Below are positions 17,432 through 24,178 of a DNA stretch of 34,989 nt, one piece after another. This DNA comes from Terriglobia bacterium (lineage in GTDB: Bacteria > Acidobacteriota > Terriglobia > Bryobacterales > Bryobacteraceae). Position 1 is the stretch's first letter, and every line of letters starts with the position of its first letter. Under the pieces are notes generated by a model. That model was given only the letters and a program-made list of their open reading frames with translations, was not told where the DNA came from and did no database searches. The stretch covers positions 1 through 34,989 of the forward strand of contig JAIQFL010000091.1 of NCBI GenBank assembly GCA_020073365.1, read 5' to 3'. The translations under genes and the position numbers were made by a program.

Positions 17432-18640
17432 CTACCTGGTCCTGTCCACAACCACTTCGCCGTTCTTCATGACCCAGCGAACTTTCTGAATCGCCACGTC
17501 GATGTTGGCAAGCGGGTCTCCCTCCACCGCCACCAGGTCCGCCAGGCTCCCCGCCCGGATCGCGCCCAGGCTCTTCTCCATCCCCAGCAACTCGGCCGCA
17601 TTCGTTGTGGCGGTTCGCAGGGCCTGCTCCGGCGTCATTCCCGCCTTGACGAACCATCCCAGCTCGCGGGTGTTTTCGCCGAACATGGTATAGACCGCGT
17701 CTGAGCCCATGGCGAATCGAACACCGGCCGCGAAAGCCTTGCGCGCCGTTTCCAGATTCCGCTGAATGTACCCATTCAGGTCGTCCACCGCTTTGGGAGG
17801 ATAGTTCAGCTTTCGGTAGTTGTCCACATAGTACCGGTTGTGATCGATGGTGGGCACATAAAAGATCCTGCGCCGCGCCATCTCCGCAATGGTGGCGTCG
17901 TCCATATCGGTGGCGTGTTCCACGGAGTCGGCCCCGGCGCGCACCGCGTCGCGCGCGCCGTCCGGTCCGTAGGTGTGAATCGCGATGCGTTTCCCCAGGG
18001 CGTGGGCCGCATCCACCGCGGCCTTCATCTCTTCGAAAGTAAACGTCTGGTAGCCGGTCACATCCCGGCCCGACCCCGTGGACCCATACATCTTGATGCA
18101 ATCCGCCCCGGCGGCCACCTGTTGCCGGACCACGCGCAGTACTTCCACCACGCCATCGGCGGTATTGGGCGTGGAAACTCGCCCGCGCGTAATCAGCAGC
18201 CCATATCCCGCCACGAACATGCGCGGCCCCACCATCTGGCCGTTGTTGATCAGGTCGCGCATGGCGATATCGGCGTAGTCGGCCGCGCCCAGGTCCCGCA
18301 CCGTGGTGACTCCGGTTTCGAGCGTCTTGCGCGCGTTCGCTTGTGCCAGGAAGACCACCGCGGCGCCCCGTCCGGCCTGGCTCACGGGGTTATCCAGCAC
18401 GTACGTCAGGTGTGTATGGACATCGATGAGGCCGGGGATCGCCGTATACCGGGAAAGATCGATTACCGTACCCGCACACTCGCCCACACTTTGAACGTGG
18501 TCGCCCTGGGTGGTGACACAGGCATCTTTCCAAACCTTGACGCCATCCCAGATGACGCCGAACCGATAGGTCCCCGCCGGCGCGGAGACCGCTGACAGCA
18601 AAGTCACTGCTAGGAATCGGCTGAACATTGGCGTCATCAT
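17432..18640 (-). CDS. Exported amidohydrolase-family metal-dependent hydrolase
   Basis: A 402-residue protein with a signal-like N-terminus (FSRFLAVTLLSAVSAPAG) and the amidohydrolase metal ligands: HxH in LIDVHTHLT (His75, His77), the probable carbamylated Lys183 (DCIKMYG), His222 (AIHTYG), His242 (SVEHATD) and Asp314 (FAMGSDAVY). The C-terminal GSLADLVAVEGDPLANI is typical of imidazolonepropionase-like and prolidase-like members. It probably hydrolyses a dipeptide, cyclic amide or similar substrate in the periplasm; I cannot say which. Three close ATG codons (18640, 18637, 18628) are possible starts, and none has a good ribosome binding site; an extension to 18787 would run through a palindrome and is unlikely. 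Divergent from the MarR regulator at 18789, which may control it. Confidence 0.88.
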   Translation of the reverse strand: MMTPMFSRFLAVTLLSAVSAPAGTYRFGVIWDGVKVWKDACVTTQGDHVQSVGECAGTVIDLSRYTAIPGLIDVHTHLTYVLDNPVSQAGRGAAVVFLAQANARKTLETGVTTVRDLGAADYADIAMRDLINNGQMVGPRMFVAGYGLLITRGRVSTPNTADGVVEVLRVVRQQVAAGADCIKMYGSTGSGRDVTGYQTFTFEEMKAAVDAAHALGKRIAIHTYGPDGARDAVRAGADSVEHATDMDDATIAEMARRRIFYVPTIDHNRYYVDNYRKLNYPPKAVDDLNGYIQRNLETARKAFAAGVRFAMGSDAVYTMFGENTRELGWFVKAGMTPEQALRTATTNAAELLGMEKSLGAIRAGSLADLVAVEGDPLANIDVAIQKVRWVMKNGEVVVDRTR

Positions 18641-18657
18641 AACAGACCGGAACGTGG

Positions 18658-18677
18658 GACAGACGCGTTCGTCTGTC
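18658..18677. repeat. Palindrome of the GGACAGACG type
   Basis: Arms GACAGACG (18658-18665) and CGTCTGTC (18670-18677) are perfect around a CGTT loop, in the gap between the amidohydrolase and marR genes. The same arm core occurs in the hairpin at 11009-11038. It could be a dispersed repeat, an operator, or a structure in the 5' leader of the amidohydrolase mRNA. Confidence 0.55.
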
Positions 18678-18747
18678 AATCCAGCTACCCCGGCGATCAC
18701 ACAGCTTCCAGGGGAACATCCCGCCGTCCCACTCGAGTTCATCTCGA

Positions 18748-18764
18748 CTTCAAAATGACTGAAG
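18748..18764. promoter_or_regulatory. Possible operator upstream of the MarR gene
   Basis: An imperfectly spaced dyad CTTCA (18748-18752) / TGAAG (18760-18764) lies 25 bases before the GTG start of the MarR-type gene, where an autoregulatory site would be expected. The arms are short and it may be chance. Confidence 0.25.
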
Positions 18765-18788
18765 ATAACTGTGTAAGGGGATTCCATC

Positions 18789-19226
18789 GTGACACCAAGC
18801 GGCGTTCACCTCTGGCTGATTCTCTGGAAAGCCTTCGACGCGTTGCGTGAGCATGCCGAGCGTCATATCCGGTCCCTGGACCTGGGTCTCTCCGACTTCG
18901 GTATCCTGGAAGCCCTTCTGCACAAGGGGCCGCTGCCGGTAAATGCCCTCGGCTCGCTGATCCGGCTCACCAGCGGCTCGATCACGGCGGCCGTGGACCG
19001 CCTGGAGGCCAAGGGCCTCGTGGAGCGTCGCAATGATCCCGCCGACCGCCGCGCCCGCGTCGTCCACCTGACCGCGTCCGGCCGAGAACTGATTTCCTCT
19101 GCGTTCGCCGATCACCAGGCCGCCATGGAGCGCGCCACTTCCGGCCTGACCGCGGGGGAGCGCGCCGAAGCAGCGGCCCTGCTCAAGAAGTTGGGCCTTG
19201 AGGCACAGGCACTGCTGGAAAGGTAA
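18789..19226 (+). CDS. MarR-family transcriptional regulator
   Basis: A 145-residue winged-helix regulator. Helices DLGLSDFGILEALLHKGPLP and VNALGSLIRLTSGSITAAVD lead to the recognition helix, and the wing DRLEAKGLVERRNDPADRRA is the MarR signature, with the conserved DxR pattern. The N- and C-terminal helices (about 5-30 and 115-145) would form the dimer interface. The start is GTG 18789, supported by AAGGGG about eight bases upstream. MarR proteins usually repress their own promoter and a divergent neighbour, here the amidohydrolase; ligand unknown. Confidence 0.92.
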   Translation: MTPSGVHLWLILWKAFDALREHAERHIRSLDLGLSDFGILEALLHKGPLPVNALGSLIRLTSGSITAAVDRLEAKGLVERRNDPADRRARVVHLTASGRELISSAFADHQAAMERATSGLTAGERAEAAALLKKLGLEAQALLER

Positions 19227-19363
19227 CGGCCGCCCAAAAGAGCCAGCGCCCGGAGGCCAGGACCCGACCAACCAACAGGCGAGGCACGGTCAACCGCGGT
19301 CCCCGCACGTTGCGAAGTCCCGCCGTCTGGCGTAGAGTGGGGGGCTGGTGGAGATCTTATCTT

Positions 19364-20233
19364 ATGGCTTTTTGCACAACCTGCGGCGCCTCGGTAAATG
19401 GCGCGTTCTGTAACCAATGCGGAACACCTGTTAGCGCAGCAGGCGCCCCGCCCCGGCCAGCCCAAGCGGTGCCCGGCATGAGCGCACCGCCAATGGGTGC
19501 TCCGGGCATGAGCGCTCCGGGCGTGGGAGCTCAGGCCGGAATGCCGCCCGTGGCGCCGAGGAAGACCAGCCCCCTGGTCTGGGTCCTGGTCATCGTGTTG
19601 GGACTATTTGTGCTGGGCGCCCTCGCGGTGGTCGGCACCGGCCTCTTCATCGTTCACAAAGCGCGCCAGGCGGGCATCGACCCCGAGTTGATGCGGCGTA
19701 ACCCCGGGCTGGCGATGGGTAAACTGATCGCGGCAGCCAACCCGGACGCCGAAGTGGTGAGCACGGACGACAATGCCGGCACCATCACCATCCGCGACCG
19801 GAGAACCGGAAAGGTCGTCACCATGACCTTCGACCAGGCCAAGTCCGGTCAGTTCAAGTTCAGCGCCCAGGACGAGGATGGCAAGACCGCCAGCATGCAG
19901 TTTGGCGGCGTGGCAGGCAGACTCCCCTCCTGGGTTCCCAACTACCCCGGCTCCACTATCCAGGGCACGTTCTCCGTGAGAGGCGACAGCAGCGACGGCT
20001 CGGGCGAAGGCGGCAACTTCACTTTCACCACCAAAGACACAGCCACCAAAGCCATGTCGTTCTATCAGGACAAGGCCAAAGAGATGGGGATGAAGGTCTC
20101 GCTCGCCAGTACCACCGAACAGGGAGGAATGATCATTGCCACCGATGACGATAACAAGCGCTCGCTTACGGTGGTGGTCGGCGGCGGCTCGGGCGATACC
20201 ACGGTCAACGTGACCTACGCACAGAAGAGGTAG
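19364..20233 (+). CDS. Zinc-ribbon, single-membrane-span protein of unknown function
   Basis: A 289-residue protein. Residues 1-22 form a four-cysteine zinc ribbon (CTTC at 4-7, CNQC at 16-19). A Pro/Gly/Met/Ala-rich linker follows (about 25-65, with repeated GMSAP), then one transmembrane helix (about 70-97) and an extracytoplasmic domain (about 105-289) rich in Asp, Thr and Lys, with TITIRDRRTGKVVTMTFDQA and LPSWVPNYPGSTIQGTF. The C-terminal half resembles uncharacterised acidobacterial proteins; I know no function. ATG 19364 is chosen because it directly starts the zinc ribbon and has GGAG about 12 bases before it. It stands alone downstream of the MarR gene, 137 bases after its stop. Confidence 0.85.
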   Translation: MAFCTTCGASVNGAFCNQCGTPVSAAGAPPRPAQAVPGMSAPPMGAPGMSAPGVGAQAGMPPVAPRKTSPLVWVLVIVLGLFVLGALAVVGTGLFIVHKARQAGIDPELMRRNPGLAMGKLIAAANPDAEVVSTDDNAGTITIRDRRTGKVVTMTFDQAKSGQFKFSAQDEDGKTASMQFGGVAGRLPSWVPNYPGSTIQGTFSVRGDSSDGSGEGGNFTFTTKDTATKAMSFYQDKAKEMGMKVSLASTTEQGGMIIATDDDNKRSLTVVVGGGSGDTTVNVTYAQKR

Positions 20234-20321
20234 GCGCCGGTCGGCTGCCTGCGGCGCAACTCTTCCGCTTCGCGCTCATCCGTTTGGCGATGCGGGCTGA
20301 CAGCGCGGTTCGGCCCATGAA

Positions 20322-20600
20322 TCACTGGCTTTTCAAGTCCTCCAGGCGCTTCACCCGGTCGGCCAGATCGTTCATTCGCCGGAGCGTATCCGCCTGGAAT
20401 AGATCCTGTTTCTCGGACCACTCCACCAGGCGAGTCACGTAATGAGCGCCCGCGGCGATCTTGTCGAGCCGCGCTTCCATGCGGTCTAAGCGGGCCTCTA
20501 CACGGTCAAAGCGCTCGTCCACGCGGTCGAATCGCTGATTCATCTCCGCCTCCAGCGAGCGGAACAGCCCTTCGAAGAACTTCATGCTCTCTTGGTCCAT
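20322..20600 (-). CDS. Small coiled-coil protein with heptad repeats
   Basis: A 92-residue protein whose middle part is four near-identical heptads, RFDRVDE, RFDRVEA, RLDRMEA and RLDKIAA (about 23-50), and which ends with another helix (LADRVKRLEDLKSQ). It is almost certainly a coiled coil that oligomerises. No catalytic or membrane segment is seen. A GGGAG ribosome binding site precedes ATG 20600. It is the last of four minus-strand genes (from 21926), 27 bases after its neighbour. Function unknown. Confidence 0.75.
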   Translation of the reverse strand: MDQESMKFFEGLFRSLEAEMNQRFDRVDERFDRVEARLDRMEARLDKIAAGAHYVTRLVEWSEKQDLFQADTLRRMNDLADRVKRLEDLKSQ

Positions 20601-20627
20601 GTTTCTCCCGCCGATCTCCCTGCCGTT

Positions 20628-20813
20628 CTACCCATGCCCCAGGTACATCACCCAGCCGATGCCGAACAGGGCCAACAGGAAACACCCGAACGTGTAGGCG
20701 CCGTATTGCAGGCGCTCGCGATCGGTGCTCTTGGTTACCACGCCCAGCACCACGGAGGTGAACAGCGCAAACAGGAAGGACGCCTCGAAGTGTGACAGGT
20801 TCATTTTCGGCAT
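20628..20813 (-). CDS. Small two-helix membrane protein, unknown function
   Basis: A 61-residue protein with two hydrophobic segments (about 13-27 and 40-58) separated by the charged loop TKSTDRERLQYGA. Its ATG overlaps the TGA stop of the upstream gene (TGATG at 20811-20815), and AGGAAGGA inside the end of that gene serves as ribosome binding site. The tight coupling indicates a real gene that acts with its neighbour, probably in the same membrane. Confidence 0.75.
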   Translation of the reverse strand: MPKMNLSHFEASFLFALFTSVVLGVVTKSTDRERLQYGAYTFGCFLLALFGIGWVMYLGHG

Positions 20814-21229
20814 CAGTCCTTCCTCCCGGCTGCGATTTCAAAGGCGTCCACCATGGCCAGCACATTCAGCAGTCCCGCGGTCACCAGAAACTTGGTGCCG
20901 TAGTCGTGGACGTGCCCGGCCATGTCCGGCGTGCTGTAGCCCAACCACACGCTCAGCAGATACAGGATGCCCGAACAGATATCGCCGACAAATCCGCCGG
21001 TATTGATCAGGGTGGTGAGCAGGTCGCCGCTCTGCGGTTGAAACATCGCCCCACGCATCATGAGGCCGCACAGGAACATGGAGGTGACCGACACCATCAG
21101 CAGCACGCCCCGTCCGGTCCGCTTCAGCAGCAGATGGCCTCCGCCCGGGATGAGCCAGCCCAAGGCCACGGCAGGCGCCCACGAGCCGATCGGAGGCATG
21201 GGACGTTTCGCTTCCTTTTCTTTCGCCAT
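20813..21229 (-). CDS. Membrane protein of unknown function (possibly DUF6677 family)
   Basis: A 138-residue membrane protein. After a charged N-terminus (KEKEAKRPMPP), WAPAVALGWLIPGGGHLLLK resembles the re-entrant PGxGHL motif of small TM2-like membrane proteins. Further hydrophobic helices lie at about 42-58, 78-95 and 108-128. I recall acidobacterial proteins of DUF6677 with this length and motif, but the match is from memory. It is the second gene of the four-gene minus-strand cluster and overlaps the next gene by one base. Function is not known. Confidence 0.75.
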   Translation of the reverse strand: MAKEKEAKRPMPPIGSWAPAVALGWLIPGGGHLLLKRTGRGVLLMVSVTSMFLCGLMMRGAMFQPQSGDLLTTLINTGGFVGDICSGILYLLSVWLGYSTPDMAGHVHDYGTKFLVTAGLLNVLAMVDAFEIAAGRKD

Positions 21230-21305
21230 TTTCTCTTGAGTGTAGCAGGTAAGGGTCGGGCATGCCGCGCCGCTCCTCCGGGCAATGCTCCGGCCATGCC
21301 GCGCG

Positions 21306-21926
21306 CTACTGTGGATCCAGGATCTTGCCCCAGATCACCTGGTACGCTTCCACCTGGTCGTAAAGGTCCTTCCCGGCCCTTACGAAGACTCGCATGTTCG
21401 GCTTGAGGTTCGCGGCCTCCACGATTTCGCCATTCTCCAGAAAGCGAGTGTCCTTGCGCAGCAGGATCGCCTGATCGCCGCCTTCCCGGGTGTGCAGAAC
21501 CAGCCGCTCGCCGGTCAGGCGGAAGACCACCCCGGAGTACGTCAAGGTGCCGGTCGGCATGTGTTCGGTGGGTGTTCGATAGGCGCGCAAACGCCCCGCC
21601 GTAATCGCACGCGGGGGCGGCGGATCCTGCAACACGTGGATGGTCCGCGCATACCGCAACACCGAGCCCGGAACCGTGTCCGAAACCACTTCCAGCTTCT
21701 CGCCCGGCTGCAGGCGCCGGACATCGATCATCTGGTTCTCCCGTTCCACATAGGTCTTGGGGTCGAATTGGTAGCGGAACACCTGGTTATCCGGCGCGCG
21801 CACGCTGAACTCGCCAGAGGTATTTGGGGTATCGCGCTCCAGGAGAACTCCGCGCAGCAAGGCCGGCGGTGGTGTTTGCGCCGTACCGATAACCGAGACC
21901 AGCACCGATAGCCAGAGCGCGCGCAT
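21306..21926 (-). CDS. Secreted protein of unknown function
   Basis: A 206-residue protein with signal peptide MRALWLSVLVSVIGTAQT; the open frame extends upstream to 22016, but that part is Arg/His-rich and overlaps a short repeat, so ATG 21926 is preferred. The mature part is beta-rich: LLRGVLLERDTPNTSGEFSV, LQPGEKLEVVSDTVPGSV, TYSGVVFRLTGERLVLHTR and FLENGEIVEAANLKPNMRVF. The pattern of two similar halves (gel-like LKPGxxV turns) suggests small beta-barrels of the kind seen in DUF5666-type proteins. It is the first of the four-gene cluster, 76 bases before the next gene. No catalytic residues are apparent. Confidence 0.75.
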   Translation of the reverse strand: MRALWLSVLVSVIGTAQTPPPALLRGVLLERDTPNTSGEFSVRAPDNQVFRYQFDPKTYVERENQMIDVRRLQPGEKLEVVSDTVPGSVLRYARTIHVLQDPPPPRAITAGRLRAYRTPTEHMPTGTLTYSGVVFRLTGERLVLHTREGGDQAILLRKDTRFLENGEIVEAANLKPNMRVFVRAGKDLYDQVEAYQVIWGKILDPQ

Positions 21927-21973
21927 CCGTGCCTCTATGCTACACGGTACCACTGTACGGATCAATCGAAGCC

Positions 21974-21997
21974 GCCGATGATGCCGATGATGCCGAC
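21974..21997 (+). repeat. Short tandem repeat
   Basis: The nine-base unit GCCGATGAT occurs 2.7 times in the gap between divergent genes. I recall this ADDAD-coding string in intergenic regions of environmental bacteria. No function assigned. Confidence 0.4.
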
Positions 21998-22051
21998 CAT
22001 ATATGCCCGGCCGCATCGCCCCATCCCGCTGCGATAATCTGTAGGACTATC

Positions 22052-23293
22052 ATGAACCCCAAGGAACCTTTTCCGCAGCGCGCCGCCCGTTGGCTGGCGT
22101 TCGGGTCCGCCGTCTCGATCCTGTTCTCCATCGCCGCTTCGCAGATCCTGCTGGCCCTCGCGCTGGTTGCCCTGCTGCTTTCGGGCGCGCCTTTGCGGCT
22201 GCCCCGCATCAAACTGCCGCTGGCGCTGTTCCTGCTCGGGACCTTGATCGCGTGGGCATTCTCCGGAAACTTGACGGCGGGCTTGCCGCAGATTCGCAAG
22301 TTCTACGTATTCTGCGAACTGCTGGTGGTGTTCTCCTCGCTGCGGGACCTGGCGCTCATCCGTTGGCTGTTTCTCACCTGGGCGGGATTCGGCGGCATTG
22401 CCGCCGGCTGGGGATTGGTTCAGTTCGCCCAGAAGGTGCAGCAGGCTCGTGAGATCCCGAGCGACCGCTATTCCTTTTACATCGGCGAGCGCATCACCGG
22501 CTTCATGAGCCACTGGAACACGTTTTCGGCGCAGGAGATGTTTGCCCTGATCATGCTGGGCGCGTTCCTGTTCTTCGCTCCCGCCGTCCGGGAACGGGCG
22601 TTGTGGGTTGCTTGCGCGGGTCTCCTGGCGTTGGCGATTCTGCTGGCCGAAACGCGAGCCGTCTGGATCGCCACGGCGGTAGCCTGCCTCTACCTGGTGT
22701 GGTTTTGGCGGCGATGGCTGGTGCTGCTCGTTCCAGTCGTGATCGCCATCGCGTTCCTGGCCTCGCCATCCATGATCCGCGAGCGCTTTACGTCCCTCCT
22801 TCACGCAAAAAGGGAGGATTCCAATGAGTTCCGAAAGGTCACCTGGCGAACCGGCCTGCGCATGATCGAAGCGCATCCGTTGCTGGGCCTGGGCCCCGAA
22901 GGTCCCAAGTACCGCTTCGATGAATTCATACCAGCGGATGTGCCGCATCCCAGGCCGGAGGGCTGGTACGGCCATTTGCACAACATCTACCTGCAGTACG
23001 CCGCCGAGCGCGGCATCCCCACCATGTTAGTGATGATGTGGATGCTGCTCCAGATTCTGTACGATTTCTGGCGCGGTTTGCGGGGGTTGCCGGCCGGCCC
23101 GGGCAACCGAAAGTTTCTTCTCCATGGCGGGATCGCGGTGGTGCTGGCCACGCTGGTTGAGGGATTCGCCGAATATAACCTCGGCGACAGCGAGGTGCTG
23201 ACGATGTTTCTGGTGGTGGTAGCGTGCGGCTACCTGGCCTTGGAGAAGGATGTGGTTCCGGACGATTTTGGCGCCCCGAGGGAACACCGCTGA
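22052..23293 (+). CDS. O-antigen ligase-like (Wzy_C) polytopic membrane protein
   Basis: A 413-residue membrane protein with about ten hydrophobic helices. The Wzy_C signature is visible: LLAETRAVWIAT (about 197-208), the periplasmic loop with RKVTWRTGLRMIEAHPLLGL and GLGPEGPKY, and HLHNIYLQYAAERGIPTMLV (His308 and His310 region). Such proteins transfer or polymerise undecaprenyl-linked polysaccharide, either ligating O-antigen to lipid A or polymerising repeat units; the two cannot be separated here. The following uppP gene, which recycles the same lipid carrier, supports the envelope role. ATG 22052 is taken because it begins the first amphipathic stretch; upstream codons run into the tandem repeat at 21974. 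Confidence 0.87.
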   Translation: MNPKEPFPQRAARWLAFGSAVSILFSIAASQILLALALVALLLSGAPLRLPRIKLPLALFLLGTLIAWAFSGNLTAGLPQIRKFYVFCELLVVFSSLRDLALIRWLFLTWAGFGGIAAGWGLVQFAQKVQQAREIPSDRYSFYIGERITGFMSHWNTFSAQEMFALIMLGAFLFFAPAVRERALWVACAGLLALAILLAETRAVWIATAVACLYLVWFWRRWLVLLVPVVIAIAFLASPSMIRERFTSLLHAKREDSNEFRKVTWRTGLRMIEAHPLLGLGPEGPKYRFDEFIPADVPHPRPEGWYGHLHNIYLQYAAERGIPTMLVMMWMLLQILYDFWRGLRGLPAGPGNRKFLLHGGIAVVLATLVEGFAEYNLGDSEVLTMFLVVVACGYLALEKDVVPDDFGAPREHR

Positions 23294-23350
23294 GCGCGCT
23301 AAACGGGGAGTACTTGACATCTTGCACCCCATCGCTCACTCTGAACCTTT

Positions 23351-24178
23351 ATGTCGCTATTGCAGGTTGTCATCCTGGCTGTGGTCCAGGGCCTTACCGA
23401 GTTTCTGCCGATCAGCAGCACGGCTCACCTGTACCTGACGTCCTGGCTTCTCGGATGGCAGACGGAATCGCTGGATTTCGATATCATGCTGCACCTGGGT
23501 ACCCTCATCGCGATCCTGCTCTACTTCCTCAAGGATTGGCTGCAGATCGTCGCGCAGGGTCTCGGCATGCGCTTCGGTCACGATCAGGAATTGAAACACA
23601 ACCAGATGCTGCTCTGGTTGCTGGCCATCGGCTCCATCCCGATCGGCGTTGGTGGTTTCCTCTTCAACAAGCAGGCTGAAACCATCTGGCGCACACCCAT
23701 AGTGATGGGAACCATGCTGGTCGCAGTGGGCATCGTCATGTGGCTCGCCGAGGAGTGGAGCCGCAAACTGCGCGACGTGGGGTCTTTGAACCTGATCGAT
23801 GCCATCACCATCGGAGTGGCCCAGGCGCTGTCCATCGTCCCCGGTTGTTCGCGAAGCGGCATCACCATCTCGGCGGGCCTCTTCCGCAATCTGACGCGGG
23901 AATCGGCGGCGCGGTATTCTTTCCTGCTTTCCACGCCGGCAATCGGCGGTGCGGCGTTGAAAGCGCTCTACGACATTCACAAGCACGGCGGCGGGTTGCA
24001 CGCCCTTGTCACCACGCAGTTCGTCGTCGGGGTTTTGGTGAGTGCCGTGACCGGCTGCGTGGTGATCGCCTGGTTTCTGCAATACTTGCGTCACAGCAGC
24101 CTTCGTCCGTTTGTTTACTATCGCGTGATTTTTGGCATAATAGTGCTTGCTCTGGCTTTCATCCGCCGGCCAGCGTGA
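23351..24178 (+). CDS. uppP: Undecaprenyl-diphosphatase UppP (BacA)
   Basis: A 275-residue polytopic membrane phosphatase that dephosphorylates undecaprenyl diphosphate to regenerate the lipid carrier for peptidoglycan and surface polysaccharide synthesis; overproduction gives bacitracin tolerance. Both active-site motifs are intact: QGLTEFLPISSTAHL (13-27, catalytic Glu17) and PGCSRSGITI (164-173, Arg168). Length is standard. ATG 23351 fits the family N-terminus. A consensus -35 TTGACA at 23314-23319 could drive it, although the matching -10 (near 23337) is poor. Its TGA stop shares a base with the ATG of ftsK (TGATG, 24176-24180), so the two are translationally coupled. Confidence 0.96.
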   Translation: MSLLQVVILAVVQGLTEFLPISSTAHLYLTSWLLGWQTESLDFDIMLHLGTLIAILLYFLKDWLQIVAQGLGMRFGHDQELKHNQMLLWLLAIGSIPIGVGGFLFNKQAETIWRTPIVMGTMLVAVGIVMWLAEEWSRKLRDVGSLNLIDAITIGVAQALSIVPGCSRSGITISAGLFRNLTRESAARYSFLLSTPAIGGAALKALYDIHKHGGGLHALVTTQFVVGVLVSAVTGCVVIAWFLQYLRHSSLRPFVYYRVIFGIIVLALAFIRRPA

